NCBI GenBank assembly: GCA_017464765.1
Contig: JAFTYK010000008.1
Location: forward strand, 1-64,000
Direction of reading: 5' to 3'
Length of the DNA stretch: 64,000 nucleotides
Origin: Ruminococcus sp.
Lineage (GTDB): Bacteria > Bacillota > Clostridia > Oscillospirales > Acutalibacteraceae
A program made the translations under genes and the position numbers. Below are positions 1-7,701 of this stretch, in pieces (position 1 is the stretch's first letter; the number at the start of each line of letters is the position of its first letter). The notes under the pieces are model-generated. The model worked only from the letters and a program-made list of their open reading frames with translations. It did no database searches and was not told where the DNA came from.

Positions 1-1
1 C

Positions 2-469
2 GATGACTGTTACTACGATGAAGAATTGTGGAACGGTTTCCAAGCCGAAATCACACAGGCAAAAGAGCTTTTAGCGGACGAGAGCATAGTTGACCAAAGG
101 GTTACTACTGCGTTTTACGAATTGATGTATCAGTATAATCTGTTGTGTACATATAATAATACTTTATGCGATGTGGATAATGATGGTACGATGAGTATTA
201 TGGATGCTACATATGTTCAGCGTTATCTAGTTGGTTTGGAAACGATTAACTTTTCACAATTAATGATTTTGCCAGCAGATAAAATAAATGATATTAGTAT
301 ATTGCAAGCGACATATATTCAAAGGTATCTTGCCGATCCAAAATATTTCCATGATCCAATAATATCTGATGGACTTTTTGGTAATTTAGAAAAAACAGAT
401 ATTAATTCTGAAGATTTTTTGTATGACTCAATCAAGTATAATCCTATATATTACAATTTTAACTTTTAA
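2..469 (+). CDS. C-terminal part of a dockerin-type secreted protein (5' end outside window)
   Basis: The reading frame is open to the window edge, so the gene is truncated at its 5' end; the first internal TTG at 26 is not a credible start. Residues encoded around 160-340 form a type I dockerin pair. The first loop has the calcium pattern D-x-D-x-D-G with a closing D, followed by ATYVQRYL. The second repeat ends in ATYIQRYL, but its loop is one residue shorter and the closing Asp is Gln, so it probably binds calcium poorly. A tail of about 45 residues of unknown role follows. Dockerins attach secreted enzymes or adhesins to cohesin scaffolds. The catalytic or binding part lies outside the window, so substrate cannot be told. 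Confidence 0.8.
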   Translation, partial: DDCYYDEELWNGFQAEITQAKELLADESIVDQRVTTAFYELMYQYNLLCTYNNTLCDVDNDGTMSIMDATYVQRYLVGLETINFSQLMILPADKINDISILQATYIQRYLADPKYFHDPIISDGLFGNLEKTDINSEDFLYDSIKYNPIYYNFNF

Positions 470-492
470 ACCGATGTTTGGAGGTTTAGGCT

Positions 493-678
493 ATGAAAAA
501 GATGCTTTGTTTATTACTTGATTTAGTCTTAATTGCAAGCGTTTTTTCGATAACTGCTTTAGCAACGGAAAATGAAACCAGTAGGGAAGATGATGCTAGT
601 AAGGATGAATTTGTGAGTTTTTCTAATAGTGGTGTTTGCGATGATGGATATATTCCGAATTTCTCTGTTGAAGAGTAA
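493..678 (+). CDS. small secreted peptide, 61 aa, unknown function
   Basis: A GGAGG ribosome site lies 8 bases before the ATG. Residues 1-24 are a clear signal peptide: two lysines, a leucine-rich core and an ALA cleavage site. About 37 acidic, Asp/Glu/Ser-rich residues follow, with one cysteine. It sits 23 bases after the dockerin gene and may be co-transcribed with it. No family is recognised. It could be a real small exported peptide or the remnant of a longer secreted protein cut by an early stop. Confidence 0.55.
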   Translation: MKKMLCLLLDLVLIASVFSITALATENETSREDDASKDEFVSFSNSGVCDDGYIPNFSVEE

Positions 679-703
679 AAATGTTTAGTTTACAATAAAA
701 CAA

Positions 704-737
704 AAAGGCGAAGCACTTCATTTTGTGCTTCGCCTTT
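704..737. terminator. bidirectional terminator between convergent genes
   Basis: A 13-bp perfect stem (AAAGGCGAAGCAC with its complement) surrounds an 8-base loop. It has A and T runs on either side and lies between the small secreted peptide gene (+) and the DUF6465 gene (-). Confidence 0.85.
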
Positions 738-755
738 AGTTTGCTAATAATTAAA

Positions 756-1127
756 TTATTCGCAGAAGAATACGTCCATGCCAGTTGTTTCACCGTCAGC
801 AACGATGTAAGCTTTAGACTCTTCAGGTTTTACGTATACTGTGTAAGCCTTCTTGCCCTTAACAACTTTCTTAACGTTCTTCTCGATGTCAGCAACAGAA
901 ACTGTAGCGCCACCGAACTGAATGTAGAGGTCAACCTTAGCAGTTGTCTTCTTAGCAGCTGCCTTCTTAGCAGGAGCTTTCTTCTCTTCTGTAGCCTTTG
1001 TAGCAGCTTTCTTTGTTGTAGCCTTTGTTTCTGTCTTAGCAGCAGCTTTCTTAGTAGCTGTCTTTTTAGCTGTTGTCTTTTTCTCTTCTGTTGCAGCTGT
1101 TGTAGCAGCCTTCTTTGTTGTAGCCAT
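756..1127 (-). CDS. DUF6465 family protein with histone-H1-like lysine/alanine tail
   Basis: The start is placed at the ATG at 1127, which has an AAGGA site 8 bases upstream; a TTG two codons earlier fits worse. Residues 1-64 are almost only Lys, Ala, Thr and Glu in KKAA/AKKT repeats and are likely disordered and strongly basic. Residues 65-123 are a compact domain beginning VDLYIQFGG and containing YVKPEESKAYIV, which matches the DUF6465 pattern. The tail resembles histone H1 tails and HU-type bacterial extensions, so nucleic-acid binding is plausible but inferred. It is monocistronic, with its own promoter and terminator. Confidence 0.75.
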   Translation of the reverse strand: MATTKKAATTAATEEKKTTAKKTATKKAAAKTETKATTKKAATKATEEKKAPAKKAAAKKTTAKVDLYIQFGGATVSVADIEKNVKKVVKGKKAYTVYVKPEESKAYIVADGETTGMDVFFCE

Positions 1128-1207
1128 TGTCAATTTCCTTCTTTCAAATTAGATGTAGAATTTATGCATGAAAAACAACTTAATAACAAGATTTATCTTG
1201 CTAACTA

Positions 1208-1236
1208 ATTATATATTTTAGAAAAGATAAAATCAA
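1208..1236 (-). promoter_or_regulatory. sigma-A promoter of the DUF6465 gene
   Basis: On the minus strand there is a TTGATT -35 (1236-1231), a 17-base spacer and a TATAAT -10 (1213-1208), about 80 bases before the start codon. Confidence 0.65.
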
Positions 1237-1468
1237 AGGTTTATTGTGATTTTTGGCTGTTTGAACAAACAAAGTAGGATTTGTGATGGTTTTTATGTCT
1301 TTATGACAATGGAAATTGGACTTTTTTTGTATAATTTCCCTTTTTTATCTATCATATTTACTAAAATTATCTTATTTTAGTTGTGCATAAAACCGAGAAA
1401 AATCGACTTTTATGTGCTAATTGCTACATTATTTTATCAAAAAATGTATTATTTTACTAAGAAGACTA

Positions 1469-1497
1469 TTGTTATATTAAAATGCCGGTGGTATAAT
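1469..1497 (+). promoter_or_regulatory. sigma-A promoter of the AEC permease gene
   Basis: TTGTTA (1469-1474), a 17-base spacer and TATAAT (1492-1497), 62 bases before the ATG. Confidence 0.65.
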
Positions 1498-1559
1498 AAC
1501 AAAGTACAAGTTATAGGACTGTGTTTTATATAGAAAATATATGATTTCGAGGCGATATT

Positions 1560-2486
1560 ATGCTAAATAGTTTTCTTACGGTTGGAGAGCAGGTGCTTAT
1601 TCTTTTTGTACTGATTGCTCTTGGATTTATCTGCGGTAAGACAAAGCTCATCAACGAGGGCGGTTCAAAGGTGATGGCGGATATTGTGCTGTACTTTGTA
1701 ACACCGTGCGTTATTATCAACGCGTTTCAGCGTGAGTTTGATGTCACAATGCTTATTAAACTCATTGTTTCGGCTTTGTGTTCGGCTATTATACTTTTTG
1801 CAAGTGTTTTAATTGCACAACTGCTTTTCAGAAAACAAGATGTTCACAAAGCTTGTATCTATAAATTCTCGACTGTTTTTTCCAACTGCGGATATATGTC
1901 GCTTCCGCTTCAGCAGGCATTGCTTGGTGATGAGGGCGTTTTCTATGGTGCGAGTTTTGTCGCTATATTCAATATCTTTGTCTGGTCATATGGTATTATT
2001 ACTATGAAGGGCAAAAGTGAAAAAGGAGCCGGACTGAAGATTTTAATCAATCCTGGTATTATTGGAACATTTATCGGCATTGTGCTTTTTCTGTGTTCAA
2101 TCAGATTGCCAAATATTATAGCCCAGCCGATAGGCTATATGGCGGCGCTTAATTCCCCAGTGCCAATGCTCATTATCGGTTACTACCTTTCAAAGGCAGA
2201 TTTGAAGAAAGCTTTCACCGATAAATGGGCTTATGTTTCAATGGCACTAAGACTTGTAATACTTCCGATTGTGTCACTGTTCGCACTGCTTTTGTGTAAA
2301 ATCGATGGCGCACTTTTAGTTTCGTTGGTTATCTCGGTATCATCACCTGTTGCGGCTATTACGACGATGATGTCAGCTAAGTACAGCCACGATACGGAGC
2401 TTTCAGTGTCGCTGGTTTCATCTACAACTTTGCTATCACTTGGCACAATGCCTCTGATAGTCGGACTAGCGCAGTATTTGTCATAA
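1560..2486 (+). CDS. AEC (auxin efflux carrier) family permease
   Basis: This is a 308-residue, strongly hydrophobic protein with about ten predicted membrane helices in two halves, the usual size and layout of bacterial AEC carriers. The N-terminal helix pair contains the family's TPCVI segment (about residues 49-53). A shorter hydrophilic loop in the middle (about 155-165) separates the halves. AEC members export or take up small carboxylates such as malate; the substrate cannot be read here. A GAGGCG site precedes the ATG. The WYL regulator starts 15 bases after the stop, so the two are probably co-transcribed. Confidence 0.85.
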   Translation: MLNSFLTVGEQVLILFVLIALGFICGKTKLINEGGSKVMADIVLYFVTPCVIINAFQREFDVTMLIKLIVSALCSAIILFASVLIAQLLFRKQDVHKACIYKFSTVFSNCGYMSLPLQQALLGDEGVFYGASFVAIFNIFVWSYGIITMKGKSEKGAGLKILINPGIIGTFIGIVLFLCSIRLPNIIAQPIGYMAALNSPVPMLIIGYYLSKADLKKAFTDKWAYVSMALRLVILPIVSLFALLLCKIDGALLVSLVISVSSPVAAITTMMSAKYSHDTELSVSLVSSTTLLSLGTMPLIVGLAQYLS

Positions 2487-2501
2487 AAAAGGGAGAAAGC
2501 T

Positions 2502-3509
2502 ATGGCTAAAAATCCAAAGCAAAAGCAAAAGTTATTATATATTCTTAAATATCTCATTGAAAAAACTGACGAAAACAATGGTGTTACAGTGAGCGATATT
2601 ATTGCTTACCTTGATGCTTTCGATATCAAAGCTGAAAGAAAAAGTATTTACGATGACCTGAAGACTTTGCAGGATTTCGGGATTGATATCTGCTCCAATA
2701 AGAGTAAGACTGTTGAGTACTATGTCGCAAGCCGTGACTTTGAACTGTCGGAACTCAAGCTTTTGGTTGATGCAGTACAAAGTGCAAAGTTCATCACTCA
2801 CAAAAAGAGCAACGTGCTGATTAAAAAGCTCGAGAATCTGACGAGTGAATTTGAGGCTAAAGAACTCCAGCGTCAGGTTTTCGTGTCTAATCGTGTAAAA
2901 ACGATGAACGAGAAGATTTACTATAATATCGACAGTTTGCACGAAGCGATGAACAGTGGAAATAAAATCAGTTTCTTCTACTACCAGTGGGAGATAACGG
3001 GCGACAATGCTCAGAAGGTTTCTAAAAGACGTAGAAACAACGGAGAGCGTTATGTGGTTTCACCTTGGGCATTGTCATGGGACGACGAAAATTACTATCT
3101 AATTGCGTATGATGATAAAGCTGAAAAAATTAAGCACTACAGAGTTGATAAGATGGAGTCTGTTGAGGTGCTACATAAAGAAAAGCGCGATGGTAAGAAA
3201 CTTTTTTCTAAGTTCGATATGGCGGTGTATTCTAAACAGATTTTCGGTATGTTCGGGGGGAACCTCACCGATGTTAAGATTCGTTTTGATAATTCGCTTG
3301 TCGGAGTTGTTGTGGATAAATTCTCTAAAAATGTGTTCATTTCAGTAAACGACGACGGAACCTTTGATATGAGTACAAAAGTTATGTTGTCACCAAATTT
3401 CTACGGCTGGCTTTTCGCCTTGAAAGATAAAGCAAAGATTATTTCGCCTGTTAGCGCCAAGGACGAGTTTTTATGTTTTGTCGAAGATGTTCTGAAAATG
3501 TACAAATAG
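2502..3509 (+). CDS. WYL-domain transcriptional regulator
   Basis: Residues about 8-60 form a winged helix-turn-helix (YILKYLIEKTDE, then the ERKSIYDDLKTL recognition region). A WYL domain covers about 140-235 and a WCX-type C-terminal extension about 245-335. The signature region reads NYYLIAYD, so the eponymous Trp is Tyr, while the following basic KHYRVDKM strand is kept. WYL regulators sense ligands, often nucleic acids or nucleotides, and control DNA repair, phage defence and metabolism. It follows the AEC permease by 15 bases. A candidate operator dyad lies 23 bases after its stop (3532-3547). Confidence 0.88.
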   Translation: MAKNPKQKQKLLYILKYLIEKTDENNGVTVSDIIAYLDAFDIKAERKSIYDDLKTLQDFGIDICSNKSKTVEYYVASRDFELSELKLLVDAVQSAKFITHKKSNVLIKKLENLTSEFEAKELQRQVFVSNRVKTMNEKIYYNIDSLHEAMNSGNKISFFYYQWEITGDNAQKVSKRRRNNGERYVVSPWALSWDDENYYLIAYDDKAEKIKHYRVDKMESVEVLHKEKRDGKKLFSKFDMAVYSKQIFGMFGGNLTDVKIRFDNSLVGVVVDKFSKNVFISVNDDGTFDMSTKVMLSPNFYGWLFALKDKAKIISPVSAKDEFLCFVEDVLKMYK

Positions 3510-3531
3510 AAAATTTTTAGTGTAAATCAAA

Positions 3532-3611
3532 GTCCGAATTATCGGACACACTTCCCTGTATAATCAAGATGTATTAAGGAGCTAAGCTCCGCATTTTGTA
3601 GAGGGAAGTGT
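3532..3611 (+). promoter_or_regulatory. promoter with overlapping operator dyad and long inverted repeat
   Basis: Three nested elements lie here. (1) GTCCGA-4-TCGGAC (3532-3547) is a perfect 6-bp dyad placed where a -35 box would be. (2) A TATAAT -10 follows at 3559-3564. (3) A perfect 10-bp inverted repeat, ACACTTCCCT (3548-3557) with AGGGAAGTGT (3602-3611), encloses the -10 and a small GGAGCT-A-AGCTCC hairpin (3578-3590). The right arm overlaps the ribosome site of a short ORF. No good -35 is visible, which fits an activator- or repressor-controlled promoter. Control by the adjacent WYL protein is inference. Confidence 0.5.
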
Positions 3612-3615
3612 TAAT

Positions 3616-3720
3616 ATGTTGAATTTTTGTATTTTTGTCTTTATTATTTACGGGTTTTGTGCTATAATCAAAATGATTGTGCGACCCACGCAGTTTTTTA
3701 CTGTTTTTAAGAGGAAATAG
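3616..3720 (+). CDS. possible 34-aa membrane peptide
   Basis: An ATG is preceded by GAGGGAAG at 7 bases spacing. The product begins MLNFCIFVFIIYGF, is hydrophobic for about 22 residues and ends in a basic tail (VFKRK), typical of a single-helix membrane peptide. The stop lies 21 bases before the maf start, so translation could be coupled. Against it, an extended -10 (TGCTATAAT, 3660-3668) for maf lies inside the frame, and hydrophobic short ORFs are common in AT-rich DNA. No homologue is recognised. Confidence 0.3.
   Translation: MLNFCIFVFIIYGFCAIIKMIVRPTQFFTVFKRK
3660..3668 (+). promoter_or_regulatory. extended -10 element upstream of maf
   Basis: TGCTATAAT is a full extended -10 sequence, 74 bases before the maf ATG. 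No clear -35 is seen at the expected distance, as is usual for extended -10 promoters. Confidence 0.45.
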
Positions 3721-3741
3721 GCTATAAAAAGGGGATAAGCT

Positions 3742-4305
3742 ATGAAAAAAGTTATCTTGGCATCAGCGTCGCCAAGACGTAAAGAGCTTCTAAAAGATAT
3801 AGTAAGTGAATTTGAGATTATCCCATCAAATGCACAGGAGATTGTTCCTCCTAACACAAAAGCGTGTGATGTTCCCCTTGTTTTAGCTCTTATAAAAGCT
3901 AGAGATGTAGCCAAAAATCACAAAAACTGTGTCGTTATTGGAAGCGATACGGTGGTTATAGTTGATGATATGGTTTTGAATAAGCCTAAAGACAAAGACG
4001 ACGCCTACAGAATGCTAAGGTTATTAAGTTCAAGAAAGCATCAGGTTGTTACCGGTTGCGCGATAGTTTGTGGAGAAAAAGAGTACAGCTTTTCTGTCAC
4101 AACAGAGGTTGAGTTTTTCACTCTTTCAGATAAAGAGATTTACGACTATATCGCAACAAATGACCCGATGGACAAGGCGGGTGCTTATGGTATACAGTCG
4201 CAGGGAAAAACTTTGGTCAAAGCTATCTACGGCGATTACTACAATGTTGTCGGCTTGCCGATAGGGTTACTTAAACGTGAACTTGAAAGACTACAGCTTA
4301 TATAA
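3742..4305 (+). CDS. maf: Maf family nucleoside triphosphate pyrophosphatase
   Basis: The 187-residue length matches Maf/YhdE proteins. The phosphate-binding loop SASPRRKELL is at residues 8-17, the catalytic IGSDTVV with Asp69 follows, and DKAGAYGIQ marks the C-terminal substrate region. Maf enzymes hydrolyse dTTP, UTP and modified nucleotides to monophosphates and are linked to septum arrest. AAGGGG precedes the ATG. It is followed at 30 bases by the lipid kinase gene, probably in one transcript. Confidence 0.93.
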   Translation: MKKVILASASPRRKELLKDIVSEFEIIPSNAQEIVPPNTKACDVPLVLALIKARDVAKNHKNCVVIGSDTVVIVDDMVLNKPKDKDDAYRMLRLLSSRKHQVVTGCAIVCGEKEYSFSVTTEVEFFTLSDKEIYDYIATNDPMDKAGAYGIQSQGKTLVKAIYGDYYNVVGLPIGLLKRELERLQLI

Positions 4306-4335
4306 ACTTTAAGAGTTTTCACACAGGGGTATGGT

Positions 4336-5292
4336 ATGAAACATCTTTTTATTCTCAACGCTTTTGCTGGAAAGAAAAGCTCGGTTGAAGAGCTGAAAAA
4401 GAAAATCGCTTCGCTTAAACTTGAGGGTGAGTGCATTGTCAAGGTAACAAAAGAAGCAGGCGACGCAAAAAGAATTGCCAAGGAATACATAAGCTCAACT
4501 GATGATTTTGTCAGAGTTTACGCTTGTGGCGGTGATGGTACCGCAAATGAAGCGATGAGCGGTATGGTTGGTCTTCCTAACTGTGCCTTGGGAGTCATTC
4601 CTGTTGGAACAGGCAATGATTTTGTGAAAAGTTTTGACTATAATGCGGACGATTTCAGAGACCTTGAAAAAATGTCACGTGGTGAAGTTAGGACAATTGA
4701 CTTGCTTGAGTGTAGTGGTCACTATGCGATTAATACCATTTCCGTTGGCTATGACTGTGCTGTTGCAAAACAGGCTCAGAAAATCAAACGTTTTCCGTTT
4801 ATGACAGGTCCTACAGCATACAAAATTGCTTTACTTTACTGTCTGTTTTCCAAACGCAGACATACCTTCAAGCCGTATGCTGATGATGTTTTAATTAATT
4901 TGCCACAGGGGTATAAAACTCAGATGATGTGTATTGCCGGAAATGGTAAGTTTTATGGTGGTGGATTTAAAGCTACTCCGCTTGCTGATTTCAATGATGG
5001 TAACATCGATTTTGTGTCTGTTCCTACTATTTCAGTTTTAAGATTTGCTACACTTGTCGGTATTTTCTCGAAAGGTGAGCATATCGGACATAAAAGAGCC
5101 GGATTCATCACTCATAAGAAGTGTAAAAAACTTCAATTTAAAAATGAGAAGAGTATTGATATCGGTCTTGATGGGGAGATATTCAATATGAAAGACCCTA
5201 TTATTACTGTTGTTCCATCAGCGTTAAAAGTAATTATCCCGGAAGTTGTAAAAGAAGGTTGTCACAAGGAATGCACTGTTTTAAGAGATTAA
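4336..5292 (+). CDS. diacylglycerol/lipid kinase, YegS/BmrU family
   Basis: This 318-residue soluble kinase has the NAFAGKK phosphate loop at residues 8-14, the DAGK signature GGDGTANE at 65-72 and PVGTGNDF near 92-99. The second lobe contains the IGLDGE strand-turn near residue 280, also conserved in YegS and DgkB. In Gram-positives the DgkB type rephosphorylates diacylglycerol released during lipoteichoic acid synthesis, which suits this organism's glycerophosphate genes, but the substrate is inferred. The 3' end overlaps the start of the SGNH lipoprotein by 22 bases. Confidence 0.9.
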   Translation: MKHLFILNAFAGKKSSVEELKKKIASLKLEGECIVKVTKEAGDAKRIAKEYISSTDDFVRVYACGGDGTANEAMSGMVGLPNCALGVIPVGTGNDFVKSFDYNADDFRDLEKMSRGEVRTIDLLECSGHYAINTISVGYDCAVAKQAQKIKRFPFMTGPTAYKIALLYCLFSKRRHTFKPYADDVLINLPQGYKTQMMCIAGNGKFYGGGFKATPLADFNDGNIDFVSVPTISVLRFATLVGIFSKGEHIGHKRAGFITHKKCKKLQFKNEKSIDIGLDGEIFNMKDPIITVVPSALKVIIPEVVKEGCHKECTVLRD

Positions 5293-6623
5293 TAAAAATT
5301 TCTTTAATATTGATGCTCACAGTGGGAGTGGTATGCTCCTGCTGTTCTTGTGGTATAGAAAGTAGCGCTACAACTATCGCTACTACTTTTACTGAAACTT
5401 TTTTTACTGAAGATTTGGGTATATTGAAAGGCTATGAGTTTAAAAACGAAAAAAATGAAGAGGTTCTGGAAAAAGCTGTATCGCTTTTCAGCGTAAGTGT
5501 TGATTACGCCACACTTAAAGCATATTCAAACTTCCTTGACAGCACATTTTCTTCGAGCGTTATAACCAGAGCTGAGTGGCTGTCACAGCTTCTTACTAAA
5601 CTTGACTTTGAGATTATAACTGATAAGAGCGATGATTATGCTAGAGTTCTGGATAAGGATTATTTTGACTACAGCGAGTATTTCATCACAGCTATTGAAA
5701 ATAGTATCATCGGCCCGAATTCAAGCGAGTTTGACCCGTATTGCGCGGTAACAAGACAGTATGTTTCTACTTCTCTCATTAACGCAGTAGGTTACCCGAG
5801 AACATACAAACTCAAGTGTTCTGACTATAAAAAGATTGAGGATAAAACTCAGGCGGCTGCATCTGTACACTTGGGTTTTTTTGAGCTTGATGAAAACAAC
5901 CGCTTCAATCCGTATGGTACAGTAAATGAAGATCAGATTGACTACATACTCTCAGAGCTTGATAAACTGAAGGTGCTTAAAAACAAAACTGTTATGACTT
6001 TTGGTGACAGCATTATGCACGGTGATGGTAATTACTTTGTTGGTATTGCTGATATGTTGTCACAGCGTTATCTGATGACTCCGATTGACTATTCAAAGGG
6101 TGGCTCTACATTTGGTAGGGTAACTAACAGACAGCAGATAACGAGCCAGATTTCACGGGCTTCAAATGAAAATGAAATCGCCGATATTATTCTCATTAAT
6201 GGCGGTACAAATGATATGAGAAAGTCAAAGCCCGGCAGTATTTCTGATGACTTTGACTACGAAAAATACGGTTGTGAAGATTTTTGTAGCGGTATGGAGT
6301 ACGCTTTGGGAACTCTAAAGGATTATTACCCTGATACACCTGTTGTGTATATAAGAGTTCATAATATGGAGTATGGAATTGAGCGAAATGAGCTTCACTT
6401 CGGAAATCTTGCACTTGATATTTGTGAAAAATGGGATATAGATGTCGTTGATATATTCAACGAAACCGATTTCAATACTCACGATAAAGAGCAGAAAAAT
6501 ATTTATACCGTTCACACTAAAACGTGTAAAAACGGCGACTCAATCCACCCTAATAAGCTTGGATACTATAAATTCTACATACCTCTTATCAGCGAGAAAG
6601 CGGTAGAGATTCTAGGAGAATAA
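5271..6623 (+). CDS. secreted SGNH/GDSL-family hydrolase lipoprotein
   Basis: The start is placed at the ATG 5271, which gives a short basic N-terminus, a hydrophobic core and a cysteine cluster (VVCSCCSC) that can serve as a lipobox; a TTG at 5259 is in frame but abuts the AAGAAGG site. Residues about 245-450 carry the SGNH blocks: FGDSI (about 244-248), GGTNDM (about 310) and DSIHP (about 422), giving Ser, Gly, Asn and Asp/His. The first 240 residues match nothing I recognise. SGNH enzymes deacylate or de-esterify carbohydrates and lipids; an extracellular carbohydrate esterase is likely. A terminator follows. Confidence 0.85.
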   Translation: MHCFKRLIKISLILMLTVGVVCSCCSCGIESSATTIATTFTETFFTEDLGILKGYEFKNEKNEEVLEKAVSLFSVSVDYATLKAYSNFLDSTFSSSVITRAEWLSQLLTKLDFEIITDKSDDYARVLDKDYFDYSEYFITAIENSIIGPNSSEFDPYCAVTRQYVSTSLINAVGYPRTYKLKCSDYKKIEDKTQAAASVHLGFFELDENNRFNPYGTVNEDQIDYILSELDKLKVLKNKTVMTFGDSIMHGDGNYFVGIADMLSQRYLMTPIDYSKGGSTFGRVTNRQQITSQISRASNENEIADIILINGGTNDMRKSKPGSISDDFDYEKYGCEDFCSGMEYALGTLKDYYPDTPVVYIRVHNMEYGIERNELHFGNLALDICEKWDIDVVDIFNETDFNTHDKEQKNIYTVHTKTCKNGDSIHPNKLGYYKFYIPLISEKAVEILGE

Positions 6624-6625
6624 GT

Positions 6626-6655
6626 AAAGGCACTTACAAAAGTAAGTGCCTTTTT
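6626..6655. terminator. terminator between convergent transcripts
   Basis: AAAGGCACTTAC, a 4-base loop and its complement are followed by TTTTT on the plus strand. It also lies just past the end of the minus-strand six-gene operon. Confidence 0.85.
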
Positions 6656-6669
6656 ATGTATAGTGTGAT

Positions 6670-7125
6670 TTAAATTCCGAAAGCTTTCTTTAGAAAAGCT
6701 CTGCCGTAGTTTGTCATAAAAAACTTATTTGATTGATTTATGATTTCTGCCCTGGGTGTAGCGTTTTCTTTGAAATCTACAATCATATATGCTTCCAGAA
6801 GTATCTGATGGTCAAGTCCTGTGATGTGGTCGTAGTCCGTGAAATGCTCGACAATATAGCATACACGGTCAACTATTTCAAAGTCGATATTCTGTGAGTT
6901 CAAAAGTTCACGGGCTTTGGTACATTCGGATTGTGTTTCGTTTTTATCTATATCGCATACCAAGGCGGCAATCTCAAGATATTCCTGAGTTTGATCAGGA
7001 AGTTTTTCAAGCTCACCGATGGTTTTAGCGAGAGTGTAAACGCTGACAAAGTGGCGTATTTTGCTCTCATCTGAGTTGTAGAAGTCTTTCATCGCCTTAG
7101 CAACAAGATTAGTATTTTGAGTCAT
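6670..7125 (-). CDS. degenerate HD-domain protein
   Basis: The start is placed at the ATG 7125 with AAGGA 9 bases upstream; a longer frame to 7182 would overlap the preceding gene by 74 bases. The 151-residue helical protein follows the HD phosphohydrolase plan: RHF with the first His, then ALVCDIDK where the usual ALLHDIGK stands, and YIVEHFTDY-DHITGLDHQIL-EA-MIV. The central His of the HD doublet is Cys, so metal catalysis is doubtful. It overlaps the end of the DUF5662 gene by 17 bases, indicating translational coupling. The substrate is unknown. Confidence 0.6.
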   Translation of the reverse strand: MTQNTNLVAKAMKDFYNSDESKIRHFVSVYTLAKTIGELEKLPDQTQEYLEIAALVCDIDKNETQSECTKARELLNSQNIDFEIVDRVCYIVEHFTDYDHITGLDHQILLEAYMIVDFKENATPRAEIINQSNKFFMTNYGRAFLKKAFGI

Positions 7126-7666
7126 TTTTATATTCCTTAACAAGTTTTCTAATATGGGCGAATGTTTTTTCTTCGCCCTCATTTTTGAGCATCAGTAGAA
7201 GCTCCTCAATTTTGTCTGATGTTTCCGCGTGTATCATATCAACACGTCTGTGCTTTGCAGCCATAAAGTAGTCGTAAGCACTTGAGTCAGTGTAGTTTTT
7301 ACCCTGATAGATTTTACTTGCAGCTACTCTGTCGCAGAACATTTCAACCAAATAGTTAAACGGCATTTTCACAGGTTTCATAAAGCCTTTGTGAACAGGG
7401 GAGTAATCTCTCCAGTACTCAAAGTGGTGTTTGTTTCTGCCCATGTGATGCATCCATGCTTTTGAATATCCTAGTTCTTCTCTGGCTTTATCATTAGGGG
7501 AGCGAGTACCCTGAAAGTATTTAGCACCCTGTATAAACTCAGTGGGCGTGTATTTTGATAAATCGTGAAACAGTCCCTGCCAAAAAATCCCTGATTTTTT
7601 GCAGTTTTTAATGACTTCGTGGCGATGTTTGGTGATAGTTTTAAAATGGTTAAATGCTTTGCTCAT
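7109..7666 (-). CDS. DUF5662 family protein
   Basis: This 185-residue protein has FHDLSKYTPTEF near residues 33-44 and WMHHMGRNKHHFEYW near 71-85, the hallmarks of DUF5662, an HD-like helical family common in gut Firmicutes. The repeated His and Asp residues suggest a metal site and hydrolase activity, but no reaction is established that I know of. The next gene on the strand is a degenerate HD protein with coupled translation, so the two may act together (inference). Confidence 0.8.
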   Translation of the reverse strand: MSKAFNHFKTITKHRHEVIKNCKKSGIFWQGLFHDLSKYTPTEFIQGAKYFQGTRSPNDKAREELGYSKAWMHHMGRNKHHFEYWRDYSPVHKGFMKPVKMPFNYLVEMFCDRVAASKIYQGKNYTDSSAYDYFMAAKHRRVDMIHAETSDKIEELLLMLKNEGEEKTFAHIRKLVKEYKNDSKY

Positions 7667-7701
7667 AAAATAATCCTTAGTTTTATAGTGTGAAAATTAC
7701 T

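Larger units (their letters stand above)
1128..1559. other. 432-base AT-rich divergent intergenic region
   Basis: It holds the promoter of the DUF6465 gene on the minus strand and that of the AEC permease on the plus strand. Between them (about 1240-1465) the sequence is AT-rich with poly-T runs. I see no ORF with a ribosome site and no strong hairpin there. Confidence 0.6.

Noticed and set aside
723..1208. Long plus-strand ORF rich in Cys, Ser and Leu
   Set aside because: It is the antisense shadow of the Lys/Ala repeat codons of the DUF6465 gene and lies over its terminator; no ribosome site.
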